Below, in pieces: positions 28,239-39,308 of a stretch of DNA of 64,000 nucleotides. The DNA is from an uncultured Roseburia sp. (GTDB lineage: Bacteria; Bacillota; Clostridia; Lachnospirales; Lachnospiraceae). The stretch is from assembly GCA_947174805.1 (NCBI GenBank), contig CAMWKH010000002.1:62001-126000 (forward strand). The letters run 5' to 3'. The notes under the pieces are model-generated. The model had not been told where the DNA came from and did no database searches. It saw only the letters and a program-made list of their open reading frames with translations. The position numbers were made by a program, and so were the translations under genes. Within the stretch, counting starts at the first letter, position 1; the number at the start of each line of letters is the position of its first letter.

Positions 28239-29360
28239 TTACTCCGCTGCATCTGCGGCAATTATGGAATTTAAATAAAAAGGAATGTTTTTATCTCTCG
28301 CCTCGGCAATCCTTATTTCCACTGTATGGACACGGCTCTCCCCGTGAACCATGACAGGCTGTAAATACAGGCAGTCCCCCCAGTCTTCTGAAAAATTCCC
28401 GTCCAGAATGACCTTGTGTCCCTCATCCCCATCTAGGATAAGCTCTGCCACAGGGGCCGGGTGGGCCACGCTTTTTCTGTACTGAATGGCAATCTCACTG
28501 CCGGGCACTCTGCACTTCATCACATCCCCCACTTTGGCAGAATAAAATCCATTCTTAAAGATATCCGTGATTCCCTGCTGTCTCTCCTCATCTCTGGAAA
28601 AATCCGACTCAGTGACAGAAAGATTTTTATTGTTGTAGCGGATGCAATTCTCATAACGGTTTTCCGTCATAGGTTTCTCCGGTACTCTATAATCTTCTTC
28701 CTTTTCTTCTCTGTTTTTGTCCACACACTGTAAAAAGGAGGTAATCACTTCCGCAACCAGCTCATGTCCCAGGTCATTGGGGTGCAAATCATCCTCTGTA
28801 ATGTCCCTCACCGGCAGATTTCCAGATACCACGGAAGGGAATATGGTGCTCTGCATGCTCACTGCGGGGAGATTATAATACCTTCCCACAGCGCCGTGGA
28901 TGGTCTGGGCATTTCCCCCGGTATCATAGCGCACGTTGTGGATCAGCACCACCGCCGGGATGGTATCGGATAAGAGAATCTTTCTTATAAGCCCCTCGTA
29001 TGTCTCCATAAAAAAGGGGGTGGGGTCATCGTTTACACTGTATTCCACAAACACTAAATCCGGATGGCAGGAAAGCACATCCTCCTTCACCCTTGCCGTA
29101 CCAAAATGGGAAGTGGTGCCGCCGATTCCTGCATTGATAAAGGTAAACTCCGCTTCTTTATATGTCTCCCTCCACCAGCCTGAAACCCGGGATGCATAAC
29201 AGAGCTCTATTTTCGTGGCAAGGCTTCCCTGGGTGATGGATCCTCCTAAAAATGCGATGGTGAGCTTTTCCCCCGCCGCCGCCTTTTTCATTACTGTTTT
29301 TAATCTGGCCTGGTTTCCCCGGTTAGAAATGCCAAGTTCCTCTTTTATTTGAAACCTCAT
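28239..29360 (-). CDS. SGNH/GDSL esterase with C-terminal accessory domain; likely CE17-type acetylmannan esterase
   Basis: FLGGSITQGS, GIGGTTSHFG, VEYSVND, DLHPNDLGH; sits in a GH130/epimerase locus. Confidence 0.75.
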   Translation of the reverse strand: MRFQIKEELGISNRGNQARLKTVMKKAAAGEKLTIAFLGGSITQGSLATKIELCYASRVSGWWRETYKEAEFTFINAGIGGTTSHFGTARVKEDVLSCHPDLVFVEYSVNDDPTPFFMETYEGLIRKILLSDTIPAVVLIHNVRYDTGGNAQTIHGAVGRYYNLPAVSMQSTIFPSVVSGNLPVRDITEDDLHPNDLGHELVAEVITSFLQCVDKNREEKEEDYRVPEKPMTENRYENCIRYNNKNLSVTESDFSRDEERQQGITDIFKNGFYSAKVGDVMKCRVPGSEIAIQYRKSVAHPAPVAELILDGDEGHKVILDGNFSEDWGDCLYLQPVMVHGESRVHTVEIRIAEARDKNIPFYLNSIIAADAAE

Positions 29361-29363
29361 CTA

Positions 29364-30407
29364 TTACCTCCAAATCTCATCCCCCAGGGATTCTATATAG
29401 GCGTAGAGTTCCTCCGCCATCTGCTCTGCCTCGGGAATCCTGATATGCCCCGGAGTTTTACAGCCATTATCCCGATACAGGAAATGATGTACTTTTTTAT
29501 CCCCAAGACTGAAGCATACTTCCTCTATGGCATCATCCCATTCTTTTGCGTGGTTTAAAACCGTGGTAGTAAGTATAATCACTGCCTTGGGATAAATATT
29601 TCTTAATTTTAACACAAAATCCCGGTAATGTCTCTTCCATTTATCCGCCATATCCCCTTTGGGATTCTCCTTCATAAAATCCACGGGATGGCTGTCGTTC
29701 TGCCCGATGGCAAGAATCACCACATGGGGGGTATACCTCTTAAAATCCCATTTCTTTATCTCCCCCAAATCCGGGTGGTAAGAAATTTTGTCATATACGC
29801 ACTCCATGCCAATATAATCCGGCTCGCAAAACCATCCGGTGTTATTCATAAGGGCAATGCCCCCCTGGGCAATATCGTGAATCTGCGCCCCTAACTTCCT
29901 GGCGGCAAGCCAGGCGTAGGAGTACCAGCTATTGGAATATTCCCCGTTATGCTCCGGGTCTTCCTTTCCCGCAAATTCCACTGCCTCAGAGACTTCCCCG
30001 GCGGAGACACTGTCCCCGTATACCTCTATTTTCCTGTCCGGCAAAGGCGGCAGTTCTAAAATATGTTCCCCCTCCCCGATGGAAAAGCCGAAAAATGTCA
30101 CGGTATGGCAGGAATCCATGCGCTTGAAAAGTAAAATTTCATGTTCTTCCTTCTCCTTTTCCACGGGAATTTCCATATGGCACATTTCTTCAAGGGGGAG
30201 CAGAAAACGCCCCTGCTCCCCATCTAAGATATAGCCCATATAGTTATCCCAATAGGCCTGCTTGTTTTTAAGTGTCACCTTGAGGGTATTCCCGGTAAAT
30301 TTCATCCCCACAAAACTGCAGGGGAACACCATCACAGGGGCCATAGGGTCGTCAAAATCTATTCTTCCGCAATACTGCAAATATTCATGATTCGGTGTAA
30401 TCTGCAT
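29364..30407 (-). CDS. CE2-type acetyl esterase (N-terminal jelly roll plus SGNH)
   Basis: VYGDSVSAGEVSE, AIGQNDSHP, TPGHIRIPEAEQMAEEL; N-terminal CE2-like region. Confidence 0.75.
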   Translation of the reverse strand: MQITPNHEYLQYCGRIDFDDPMAPVMVFPCSFVGMKFTGNTLKVTLKNKQAYWDNYMGYILDGEQGRFLLPLEEMCHMEIPVEKEKEEHEILLFKRMDSCHTVTFFGFSIGEGEHILELPPLPDRKIEVYGDSVSAGEVSEAVEFAGKEDPEHNGEYSNSWYSYAWLAARKLGAQIHDIAQGGIALMNNTGWFCEPDYIGMECVYDKISYHPDLGEIKKWDFKRYTPHVVILAIGQNDSHPVDFMKENPKGDMADKWKRHYRDFVLKLRNIYPKAVIILTTTVLNHAKEWDDAIEEVCFSLGDKKVHHFLYRDNGCKTPGHIRIPEAEQMAEELYAYIESLGDEIWR

Positions 30408-30409
30408 AA

Positions 30410-31432
30410 TTATCTCCTGCCAATCTCCGTGTCAGCTTCCCTTACCACGCTGTTGTCTTTGATATAGTCGATAATCTCATCTAAAGTGGTAAATGCCAAT
30501 CCCACATAGCTGTCCGCCGCTCCATAATAAATGGCAATCTTTCCGCTCTTAGAATCATGGATGGTAGCGCAGGGGAAACATACATTGGGCACAAATCCCC
30601 GCTCCTCATACCACTCTTCCGGTGTGAGCAAAAATGTCTCGCATCTGTATTTTACCCTGGAGGGCTCGTCGATATCCAAAATTGCACCGCCGATGGAGTA
30701 CACATATCCGTTGCAGGTTCCCGTTACCCCGTGGTAGAACAAGAGCCATCCCTCGCTGGTCTCAATGGGAGCTGCGCCGCCGCCGATTTTTAACATCTCC
30801 CACCACTCCGGGTTTTTCCCCATTACATGGCGGTGTTTTCCCCAGTAAACCAAATCCGGGCTCTCGCTGATAAAGATATCCCCGAAAGGCGTGTGGCCGC
30901 TGTCGGAGGGCCTTGACATCATCACAAAGTTGCCGTTAATCTTCCTGGGGAACATCACCGCATTTCTGTTAAAGGGCAGGAAGGGGTTTTCCAGCCTTAC
31001 AAATGTCTTGAAATCCGTAGTCTTTGCCAGGCCGATGGATGCACCGTAAAAATCCTGGCACCACATAATATAGTAGGTATCCTCGATTTTTACAAGTCTT
31101 GGATCATAGGCGTACACAGGCATAAATTCTTTCCCGTCCTCGTCCACAAAATTAATTTTTTCTTTATCAATCTCCCAATGAATGGCATCTTTGCTTCTTC
31201 CCAGGTAAATGTAGGGGATTCCGTTTGTCTGCTCTGCACGGAACACACCGATAAACTCTCCTTCGTAGGGCATAACTGCGCTGTTAAAAATTCTTGCCAC
31301 GCCCTCCACCGGGTTTCTCCCGATAATGGGATTCTCGTTATATCTCCAAACCGGGGCACCTTTTAAATCCGCAGGTCTCTCCTGCCAGGGCACATTGGGT
31401 ACCTGGGGGCTAATCATTGTATATTTGCTCAT
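30410..31432 (-). CDS. GH130 beta-1,4-manno-oligosaccharide phosphorylase (GH130_2-like)
   Basis: GH130 fold (FRAEQTNGIPYIYLGRSKDAIHW, IKIGGGAAPIETSEGWLLFYHGV); 340 aa. Confidence 0.85.
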   Translation of the reverse strand: MSKYTMISPQVPNVPWQERPADLKGAPVWRYNENPIIGRNPVEGVARIFNSAVMPYEGEFIGVFRAEQTNGIPYIYLGRSKDAIHWEIDKEKINFVDEDGKEFMPVYAYDPRLVKIEDTYYIMWCQDFYGASIGLAKTTDFKTFVRLENPFLPFNRNAVMFPRKINGNFVMMSRPSDSGHTPFGDIFISESPDLVYWGKHRHVMGKNPEWWEMLKIGGGAAPIETSEGWLLFYHGVTGTCNGYVYSIGGAILDIDEPSRVKYRCETFLLTPEEWYEERGFVPNVCFPCATIHDSKSGKIAIYYGAADSYVGLAFTTLDEIIDYIKDNSVVREADTEIGRR

Positions 31433-31458
31433 TTTCTTTCTCCTTTTAAAACAATATT

Positions 31459-32640
31459 TTATTTTTCCTTCCCTAAAAACTCCAGGTTCTTTTTAATCAG
31501 TTCACATCTCTGAGCCACACACTCCACCGAGCGCAGGGGGTCTGTGGGGGTGTTAAATACGTAGTCAATCAGCTTATCCACTGTTGTAGCTGCCACATGC
31601 ATCCTGGTATCGCTGGAAGCGTAGTAGATATACACCTTTCCGTCCTCTGTCTTAATGGCACCGTTAGTGAACACCACGTTGGAGACGTCCCCTACCCGCT
31701 CCTCGCCCCTTGGCCCAATCAAAAGACCGGAGGGCTCTGCAATCACTTTGGCCGGGTCATTTAAGTCTGTGGCAAAGGCATAGATAACGTAGCGCAGGCC
31801 TGCCGCCGTATTCCGCACACCGTGGGCAATATGTATCCAGCCTTTATCCGTCTTAATGGGGGGCGCCCCCGCACCGTTCTTAGCCTCGGTGATTGTGTGA
31901 TATTTCCGCAGGCTGGTCATTTTTTCTTCGTCAATCACCGCATTTGTAATATCGTCACACAGGCCGAATCCCACGCCGCCGCCGCTGCCTGTCTCGATAA
32001 AATCATCCATGGGCCTTGTGTAGAAAGCATATTTTCCGTTTACAAATTCGGGATGAAGCACTACATTTCTCTGCTGGGGAGAACGCAGGGTCTTTAAATT
32101 TGGAAGCCGCTCCCAGTTTCTCAAATCCTTCGTCCTTACAATTCCTGCCGCCGCCACTGCCGCAGAAAGGTCGTTTACAGAGGTGTCTTTGCTCTCAGAG
32201 CAGAAAACCCCGTAAATATATCCGTCCTCATGCTTGGTGAGACGCATATCGTACACGTTTGTCTCCTGGGGGCAGGTATCCTCCAAAAGAATGGGGTAAT
32301 CCCAGAACCGGAAACCGTCGATGCCGTTGTCGCTTTCCGCCACGCCGAAAAATGACTTTCTGTCCGCCCCTTCAATCCTTGCCACAAGGTAATATTTCCC
32401 GTTTAACTCTATGGCGCCGGAATTCATCACCGCATTGATTCCCAGGCGCTCCATGAAATAGGGGTTTGTCTCGGGATTTAAATCGTACCGCCAGGTAAGG
32501 GGGATATGCTCCCTGGTGAGCACGGGATACTCGTACCTGTCAAAGGTGCCGTTATAAAAATCAGATTTAACATTCTTTCTATTTAACAGTTTTTCCTGCT
32601 TTTCCTGTTCAATATAATAATTTTTATGAAGCATTTCCAT
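31459..32640 (-). CDS. GH130 4-O-beta-mannosyl-glucose phosphorylase (GH130_1-like)
   Basis: [64 protein letters not shown]; adjacent to the epimerase. Confidence 0.85.
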   Translation of the reverse strand: MEMLHKNYYIEQEKQEKLLNRKNVKSDFYNGTFDRYEYPVLTREHIPLTWRYDLNPETNPYFMERLGINAVMNSGAIELNGKYYLVARIEGADRKSFFGVAESDNGIDGFRFWDYPILLEDTCPQETNVYDMRLTKHEDGYIYGVFCSESKDTSVNDLSAAVAAAGIVRTKDLRNWERLPNLKTLRSPQQRNVVLHPEFVNGKYAFYTRPMDDFIETGSGGGVGFGLCDDITNAVIDEEKMTSLRKYHTITEAKNGAGAPPIKTDKGWIHIAHGVRNTAAGLRYVIYAFATDLNDPAKVIAEPSGLLIGPRGEERVGDVSNVVFTNGAIKTEDGKVYIYYASSDTRMHVAATTVDKLIDYVFNTPTDPLRSVECVAQRCELIKKNLEFLGKEK

Positions 32641-33814
32641 TCCTCCTTATCAGTTCAAAACACATCCTGCCGTTGTGGTAGGGACATTTCCAGGGCTCCA
32701 AAATAGGTTTCTCTTCCACGGGGCTCCCGTCCTGTCTCACAAGCCAGAACCACTCGGAACCTTCTCTTTTATCCACCACATGGGTTTTAATAAACTCCCA
32801 AACTGCCTCCGCCGCTTTTAAATACTCTGTCTTTTCCGGGGATTTCTCATAGCCGTTTACAAAACCAACCACCGTCTCCGCCTGTACCCACCAGACTCTT
32901 CCGGTGTCCACTTTGCCTTTCTCGCACTCGTTGCTTAATGAGTGTCCGTCAAAAGCGATTTTGTAAATCTGCTCCGTTAAGGTTTTTGTAATCACAGACA
33001 TTTTATCCCAATATTCTTTTTCATCAAGAATTTCCAACGTCCTGTCCAAAAGCCATGCGGTCTCAATATCGTGGCCGTAGGAGTACAAATCAATGAGGCT
33101 ATTGTAATCCTTATCAAAAAATACCTCCTGCCTTTTCAATTCAGGATTATATATTTTTTCCGCCACTGTGTCTAAAATCCAGTGAAGGCAGCTTTTTACC
33201 TCTTCACTTTTATTTACCCGGTAAAGCTCCGTGTATGCCTCTAAGACATGCAAAAGCGTGTTCATGGTGCGCTCTGCAATCACACCGTTTTCCGACAATT
33301 TGTCATTTTCCGCCGGGGAAAATGTCCTGTCAAAAGCCTCTAAATACCCCTCTTTATCCCTGCACTTCGTCTCAATAAGATGAAACAATTCCTCCGCCAG
33401 TTTTAACGCTTCTTTATCCCCTGTGGCATCGTAGTAGGAGGACAGGGCGTAAATGGAAAACGCCTGGTTATAAGTATGCTTTGTGGTATCCCTTGGGGTT
33501 CCGTCATAGTTTACAGACCAGAAAACCCCTCCGTTTTCCTTGTCAAAACAATGGTCTTTCAGAAACGAGAATCCGTGGGATGCCTCCTCCTTCAAAGAGG
33601 CATCCCCCAATACCATATAGGCATTGGCAAAAAACCAGGTAATACGGCTGTTTAAAATACAGCCCTTCTCTGCTTTTTTATCCAGATTCAATTCATAATC
33701 CATATAACCGTAATATCCCCCGTTCTCCTCATCCCTTAAATTTCTCCAGAAAGGGATAATGGTGGAGCATAAATGCTCCTTCGCCTCACCGGCTAGTTTT
33801 TGCAATCCGCTCAT
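32624..33814 (-). CDS. Cellobiose/mannobiose 2-epimerase (AGE family)
   Basis: [50 protein letters not shown]. Confidence 0.9.
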   Translation of the reverse strand: MSGLQKLAGEAKEHLCSTIIPFWRNLRDEENGGYYGYMDYELNLDKKAEKGCILNSRITWFFANAYMVLGDASLKEEASHGFSFLKDHCFDKENGGVFWSVNYDGTPRDTTKHTYNQAFSIYALSSYYDATGDKEALKLAEELFHLIETKCRDKEGYLEAFDRTFSPAENDKLSENGVIAERTMNTLLHVLEAYTELYRVNKSEEVKSCLHWILDTVAEKIYNPELKRQEVFFDKDYNSLIDLYSYGHDIETAWLLDRTLEILDEKEYWDKMSVITKTLTEQIYKIAFDGHSLSNECEKGKVDTGRVWWVQAETVVGFVNGYEKSPEKTEYLKAAEAVWEFIKTHVVDKREGSEWFWLVRQDGSPVEEKPILEPWKCPYHNGRMCFELIRRNGNAS

Positions 33815-33835
33815 AAATGTACCCCTCCTTTAATT

Positions 33836-34693
33836 TTAACCCTTTACGGCTCCTGCTGCAATACCGCTGTAGATTTGTTTCTGGCACAAAATAAATACAA
33901 TTAATGCCGGCAGCAGGGAAATGATTACACCTGCGCAAATCAGGTTGTACTGGCTTCCCATAGGCCCTACGAAGGTGTAGAGACATCTGGCGATGGTGTG
34001 GAGTTTTTTGTCCATAAGATACAGGTTAGCACAGTAATACTCGTTATAAACTCCCACGCCCTTTAAAATACAGGAAGTTACGATTGCCGGTTTTAAAAGA
34101 GGAAGCATGATCTTCCAATAAATCGTCCAGTAAGACGCCCCGTCAATGATGGCGGATTCATCCAAGGATACGGGAATGTTTTCCATAAACTGGATAAATA
34201 TGTAAATGGAGATAACATCTGTTCCACACATCATGATTATGTAACCTGCCAGGCTGTTCACCAGATGCAGGGCTGACATAATGTTAAATACCGTTACCTG
34301 CATGGCAACTGCGGGAAGCAATGATGCAAAAAGATACAAATTGCGGATTAAAGTGTTTCCCGGGAATTTAAACCGGTTTAACACATATGCAAGCTGTGTT
34401 CCCAAAATTACGGAAACGATTAACACGCACACCATTACAATCACGGAGTTTAAAAAAGCCCTTCCCATGTTTGCCGCCTCAAAGGCTTTTGTAAAGTTGT
34501 CAAAATTCAGCCAGCTTTCCGGCAGCGTCATAACATTTGTCTGCTGGTACTCTTCCGATGTCTTAAATGCTGTGATAACACAGGAAATTACCGGCACAAC
34601 TGCACAGAGGCCAAAAAAGATTAGAGATACATATTCTACAATAATCCATAAAATACCTAACGGTGAATAACTCTTTTTTCCTACATTTACCAT
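33836..34693 (-). CDS. Sugar ABC transporter permease (MalG-type)
   Basis: Multi-TM, DESAIIDGASYWTIYWKIMLPLLKP. Confidence 0.9.
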   Translation of the reverse strand: MVNVGKKSYSPLGILWIIVEYVSLIFFGLCAVVPVISCVITAFKTSEEYQQTNVMTLPESWLNFDNFTKAFEAANMGRAFLNSVIVMVCVLIVSVILGTQLAYVLNRFKFPGNTLIRNLYLFASLLPAVAMQVTVFNIMSALHLVNSLAGYIIMMCGTDVISIYIFIQFMENIPVSLDESAIIDGASYWTIYWKIMLPLLKPAIVTSCILKGVGVYNEYYCANLYLMDKKLHTIARCLYTFVGPMGSQYNLICAGVIISLLPALIVFILCQKQIYSGIAAGAVKG

Positions 34694-35701
34694 TTAAGCC
34701 ACCCCTTTCTGGGCCTTTTTCTGGGCCTTTTCCGCCTTAAGCCTTGCCTTCTTTGCCGCATAGGATTCGTCCTCGCTCTCCGCATCCCTGAAGATATACT
34801 TAAAGAACAGCTTTTGGAGAATGGTACATGCAAAGATAATGAGAAGGAGCACTACCGCCATAGCCGATGCCAATCCTACTTTCTGGCTTGTGTGGGCGAT
34901 TTCATTCATAATAACAAAGTATGTTCCTGTTCCGTTTGCACCGTCTGTGATAACATACGGCTGCTCAAATGCGCTTAAGGAACCTGTGATAGATAAAATT
35001 ACATTAAGGGTGACAATGGTTTTTATACTCGGCAGAATAATATGGATAAACTGCTGGAATTTATTTGCACCATCCAAGTCTGCCGCCTCGTACAAATCTG
35101 CGTCCACAGACATGATGGCCCCGATAAAGAGTACCATATTCTGTCCGAAATAACGCCATACGGAGGTGGCCACCAAAGACCAGTTGTTTATTTTCTGGTC
35201 TTTTAACCAGTATGGAAGATTATCTAACTGAAATCCGCACCACTGAAGGATGGTATCAAACACAAATCCTCTGGTGTAGAAAAATTTAAAGATAAAACCA
35301 ATGGCAATACCGCTGATTAAGTATGGGAAAAACATAAGTCCCTTAAAGAAATTTCCGCCTTTTACTTTAAAACTTAAGATTGTTGCAAGATAAAGGGCTA
35401 ACACTAACTGCAAAATCGCACCTACCACATAGAATAAGCTCAGTTTTAAAGCTCCAAAACAATCGTCCCTTCGGAATACGTCAAGATAGTTTTTCCATCC
35501 CACAAACACCCGTTTATCCGCCGGAGTGGTATACTTCATTTTGTAAAAGCTGAATTTTACCATCTGGCCAAAGGGGAGATAGGTAAATACAAAGAGCAGC
35601 AAAAGTGGGATGGCGATAAACGCAATACTGATTAAAATCTGCTGTCCTTTTCTGCTTCTGGCCCACTGCATGGGGCTTTTTTTCTTTTTCCCTGTTTCCA
35701 T
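34694..35701 (-). CDS. Sugar ABC transporter permease (MalF-type)
   Basis: Multi-TM, YEAADLDGANKFQQFIHIILPSIK; start METGKKKK with GGAGGAG RBS. Confidence 0.9.
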   Translation of the reverse strand: METGKKKKSPMQWARSRKGQQILISIAFIAIPLLLLFVFTYLPFGQMVKFSFYKMKYTTPADKRVFVGWKNYLDVFRRDDCFGALKLSLFYVVGAILQLVLALYLATILSFKVKGGNFFKGLMFFPYLISGIAIGFIFKFFYTRGFVFDTILQWCGFQLDNLPYWLKDQKINNWSLVATSVWRYFGQNMVLFIGAIMSVDADLYEAADLDGANKFQQFIHIILPSIKTIVTLNVILSITGSLSAFEQPYVITDGANGTGTYFVIMNEIAHTSQKVGLASAMAVVLLLIIFACTILQKLFFKYIFRDAESEDESYAAKKARLKAEKAQKKAQKGVA

Positions 35702-35778
35702 AGATAACTCCTCCATATTATGAACACGCATCCTCTATGAAACCGGAGGCGGAAGTTCCGCCTCCTGGTTTTGTTCCA

Positions 35779-37254
35779 TTACTCTGTCACTTCCACTCCG
35801 CATGCTTCCTGAGCGTCTGACCATGCCTGGTTCCACTCTGCCATAATGTCGTCAAATGTTTTGCTGCCGTCGTGTGCGCACTCAATAATGTTCTGTAATT
35901 TGCTGTCTCCGCCTGCATTGATATTTAACTCGGATTCAGAGTTCATCTCGTTTAACAAATCTTCCTCTCCTGCTACGGAAGGTTCGTCCTCAAGGAATGT
36001 AACGCCGTCAAATGCAAGTTTTGTCTCTGTGGAGCCTGCTGCTACAGGAAGGCCGTCCTCATTGTAGGAGAATCCGGATTCCTGGGTCATCCATTTTACA
36101 AATACCATAGCTGCTGCTTTTTCATCATCGGAAGCATTTACATTGATACCGTAGGAGTAATCTGCACCTGCAGAAGCGTACTGTGTTCCGTTGACAGTGA
36201 TTGGGAACGGCATATATCCGATATCTGCGCTGTTTTCCCCTGCTGCTTCCATCTGGGGATATGCCCAGGAGCCAAGTACCATACATCCGATTTCCCCGTT
36301 GTTAATTGCCGGTTTACATCCTTCCCAGTCTGTTGTGGAGAAGTCATCCTCTGTCAGGCCGTTTGCCACTGCATCGTAAAGAATTTTGTAAACTGCATAA
36401 GCATGTGTTCCGTCGCCGTAATCTTTAAAGGGGTCTTTGGTATGTACCAGTTTCTGGTTCATGTATGTATTGTCCCCTGTTGCATTGTTTCCGATGTAAG
36501 CGTCCCATGCTCCCATGGTCCAGCCTGCTGCATAGTTTGTATAAAGAGGTGTTGCATCTGTTTTTTCTTTGATGGCTTTTAAAGCATCGATAAACTCATC
36601 GGGAGTCTTTGGAAGCTCCGTGATTCCTGCCGCCTCAAATACTTTTTTGTTGTAAACAATACCCTGGGTGGTTGCTGTGGAGGGCACTCCGTAAACCTCT
36701 CCCTGATACTCCCATGTAGTTGCGTAATTAATCTGTGTCTGCATGGTAGAAAGGTCACCGTAGGAAATAAAATAAGTGCTAAGGTCTGATTTATCCACTG
36801 CCGGAATCATCATGATCGTCTCATAATCCCCAGACTGCAGATGCATCAGGGCATCGTCCGCATAGTTTGTATCTGTGGTAAGCTCTACGGTGATGTTTGG
36901 ATACATCTCGTTAAAGTCAGCCAGGTACTCGCTCCACTTCTTTCCGTTGTAGTCCTCAGATTCCAGGTCAGTTCTGTGGTTAAACAGGCTGATGGTCGCC
37001 GTCAAGTCTGTGTAATCTTCCCCTAATTTAATATCAGCATATTTTAAATCTCCGGAAGCTGCAGATGCATTGCTGTCCTCTCCTTCGCCCTCTGCATCCC
37101 CTGCGTCCTCTGCCGCATCATCTGCGCTGCTCTCTGCTGCCTTGTCTGCGCTTCCTGTGCTGCTGTCCTTTGTGTCATCTCCGCCGCCGCATCCTGCTGA
37201 TGCAATGGCCATTACAGATACCATCATAAGTGCTGCTGCTCTTTTCAGTTTCAT
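35779..37254 (-). CDS. Sugar ABC transporter substrate-binding lipoprotein (probable manno-oligosaccharide)
   Basis: Signal peptide plus lipobox (VMAIASAGCGGG), low-complexity linker, SBP family 1; start at 37254 with AGGAGG RBS. Confidence 0.9.
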   Translation of the reverse strand: MKLKRAAALMMVSVMAIASAGCGGGDDTKDSSTGSADKAAESSADDAAEDAGDAEGEGEDSNASAASGDLKYADIKLGEDYTDLTATISLFNHRTDLESEDYNGKKWSEYLADFNEMYPNITVELTTDTNYADDALMHLQSGDYETIMMIPAVDKSDLSTYFISYGDLSTMQTQINYATTWEYQGEVYGVPSTATTQGIVYNKKVFEAAGITELPKTPDEFIDALKAIKEKTDATPLYTNYAAGWTMGAWDAYIGNNATGDNTYMNQKLVHTKDPFKDYGDGTHAYAVYKILYDAVANGLTEDDFSTTDWEGCKPAINNGEIGCMVLGSWAYPQMEAAGENSADIGYMPFPITVNGTQYASAGADYSYGINVNASDDEKAAAMVFVKWMTQESGFSYNEDGLPVAAGSTETKLAFDGVTFLEDEPSVAGEEDLLNEMNSESELNINAGGDSKLQNIIECAHDGSKTFDDIMAEWNQAWSDAQEACGVEVTE

Positions 37255-37307
37255 ACTTTTTTCCTCCTGATAAATAATTTGTAGTTTTATGTTAAATGCT
37301 CGTTTCA

Positions 37308-37350
37308 TTTAACTTAATTTAATTATAACTGTTTAACTCAATATTGCATC
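37308..37350 (-). promoter_or_regulatory. Promoter of manno-oligosaccharide operon with two candidate operators
   Basis: -10 TATAAT at 37322-37327; TTTAACTTAA (37308-37317) and TTTAACTCAA (37332-37341) flank it. Confidence 0.5.
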
Positions 37351-37490
37351 AATTATTCTTGCTATAAATCATATATTCTTGATAAGTTTCGTCTTTTTGT
37401 ATAATATTTACAATTATTTACGTGCAAATTGTTCATTTTGTATATGGTGCTTTTTGGCTTTTTCCGATAAAATGAAGATACAGTAATTTA

Positions 37491-37511
37491 TTTAAGTTAT
37501 ATTTAGCTTAA
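37491..37511 (+). promoter_or_regulatory. Candidate operators upstream of phosphohexomutase gene
   Basis: TTTAAGTTAT (37491-37500) and TTTAGCTTAA (37502-37511), same motif as at the SBP and GH36 promoters. Confidence 0.45.
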
Positions 37512-37543
37512 TCTAAAATATTTGAGAAAAGGAGAACGGACCT

Positions 37544-39274
37544 ATGGGATATTTGGAAAACTATGAGAAATGGTGCAGCGACGCCTATTTTGACGAGAAG
37601 ACAAGAGAAGAATTAAAGGCTTTAAAAGGAAACGATGCAGAAATCGAGGACAGGTTTTACCGTCAGTTAGAATTTGGAACCGGAGGATTAAGGGGAATCA
37701 TCGGGGCCGGAACCAACCGCATGAATATCTATACGGTACGCCAGGCCACCCAGGGACTTGCCAACTACATCCTCTCCCAAAAAGGGCAGGAGAAAGGCGT
37801 GGCCATCGCCTTTGACTCCAGGATTATGTCGCCGGAGTTTGCGAAGGAGGCGGCCCTGTGCTTAAACGCCAACGGAATCAAAGCTTATCTTTTTGAAAGC
37901 CTGCGTCCCACGCCGGAACTTTCCTTTGCCCTGCGCCATTTGGGATGTATTGCAGGCATCGTAATCACCGCAAGCCACAATCCAAGGGAATATAACGGAT
38001 ACAAAGTTTACTGGGAGGACGGAGCACAGATTACGCCGCCCCATGACAAAAATATTTTAGCGGAAGTGGCAAAAGTCACAGAGTTTTCCATGGTAAAGAC
38101 CATGGAAGAAAGGGAGGCAAGGGAAGCCGGGCTCCTGATCACTATCGGCTCCGACATCGACGACTTATATATGGAAGAGTTAAAGGGACAGTCCATCCAT
38201 CCGGAAGTGATCAAGGATATGGCAAAGGATATTAAAATCGTATACACCCCCCTCCACGGCACAGGAAACCTTCCGGTGCGCCGGGTGTTAAAGGAGCTGG
38301 GATTTGAAAATGTCTACGTGGTTCCCCAGCAGGAAAAACCCGACGGCAATTTCCCCACTGTGGCATACCCAAATCCCGAGTCCCCCAAAGCTTTTGAGCT
38401 TGCCCTTAAACTTGCAAAGGAAGTGGATGCGGATATCGTTCTTGCCACAGACCCGGACGCCGACCGTTTGGGAGTGTACTGCAAAGACACGAAAACCGGG
38501 GAATATGTTACATTTACCGGAAACATGTCAGGCATGCTCATCGCCGAATATATTTTAAGGGAGAGAACCGCCACAAATACCATGCCAAAAAATCCCGCCC
38601 TGGTGGAGACCATTGTCACAACGGATATGGCAAAAGCCATAGCCAAAGCATACGGCGTGACCCTCATTGAAGTCCTCACCGGATTTAAGTATATCGGGGA
38701 GCAGATTAAATGGTTTGAGGAGAAAGGCACCCACAACTACGTGTTTGGTTTGGAGGAGAGCTATGGATGCCTGGCAGGCACCTACGCCAGGGACAAGGAT
38801 GCCTGCGTGGCTGTGATGATGCTCTGCGAGGTGGCATCCTGGTGCAAATCAAAAAATATGACCCTGTGGGATGCCATGCTTTTGATGTATGAAAAATACG
38901 GCTACTACAAAGAGGGCCTGGAAACCATGACCTTAAAGGGCATTGACGGGGCAAAACAGATTCAGGACATGATGACGAAAATGCGGGAAAATCCCCCGAA
39001 AGAGCTGGCGGGGCTTGAGGTTCTTGCCGTGAGGGATTACAAAGAAGACACCCGGAAGGACTTATCCACAGGCGCAGTGACAAAAACCGGGCTTCCCAGT
39101 TCCAATGTGCTTTACTACGAGTTAAGCAACAATTCCTGGTGCTGCGTACGCCCCTCTGGAACGGAGCCTAAGATTAAATTCTACTTTGGGGTAGTGGGAG
39201 AAAATTTGCAGGACGGAGCAGACAAGTTAGACGCCCTGAACCGCGCCATGCTGGAATATGCAAAAGGAAAGTAA
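37544..39274 (+). CDS. Phosphoglucomutase/phosphomannomutase (alpha-D-phosphohexomutase)
   Basis: GIVITASHNPREYNGYKVYW, LATDPDADRLGVY, RPSGTEPKIKFYF. Confidence 0.93.
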   Translation: MGYLENYEKWCSDAYFDEKTREELKALKGNDAEIEDRFYRQLEFGTGGLRGIIGAGTNRMNIYTVRQATQGLANYILSQKGQEKGVAIAFDSRIMSPEFAKEAALCLNANGIKAYLFESLRPTPELSFALRHLGCIAGIVITASHNPREYNGYKVYWEDGAQITPPHDKNILAEVAKVTEFSMVKTMEEREAREAGLLITIGSDIDDLYMEELKGQSIHPEVIKDMAKDIKIVYTPLHGTGNLPVRRVLKELGFENVYVVPQQEKPDGNFPTVAYPNPESPKAFELALKLAKEVDADIVLATDPDADRLGVYCKDTKTGEYVTFTGNMSGMLIAEYILRERTATNTMPKNPALVETIVTTDMAKAIAKAYGVTLIEVLTGFKYIGEQIKWFEEKGTHNYVFGLEESYGCLAGTYARDKDACVAVMMLCEVASWCKSKNMTLWDAMLLMYEKYGYYKEGLETMTLKGIDGAKQIQDMMTKMRENPPKELAGLEVLAVRDYKEDTRKDLSTGAVTKTGLPSSNVLYYELSNNSWCCVRPSGTEPKIKFYFGVVGENLQDGADKLDALNRAMLEYAKGK

Positions 39275-39308
39275 ATGCCAAGCATTTCTTAACTAGGAGG
39301 AATTCCAA

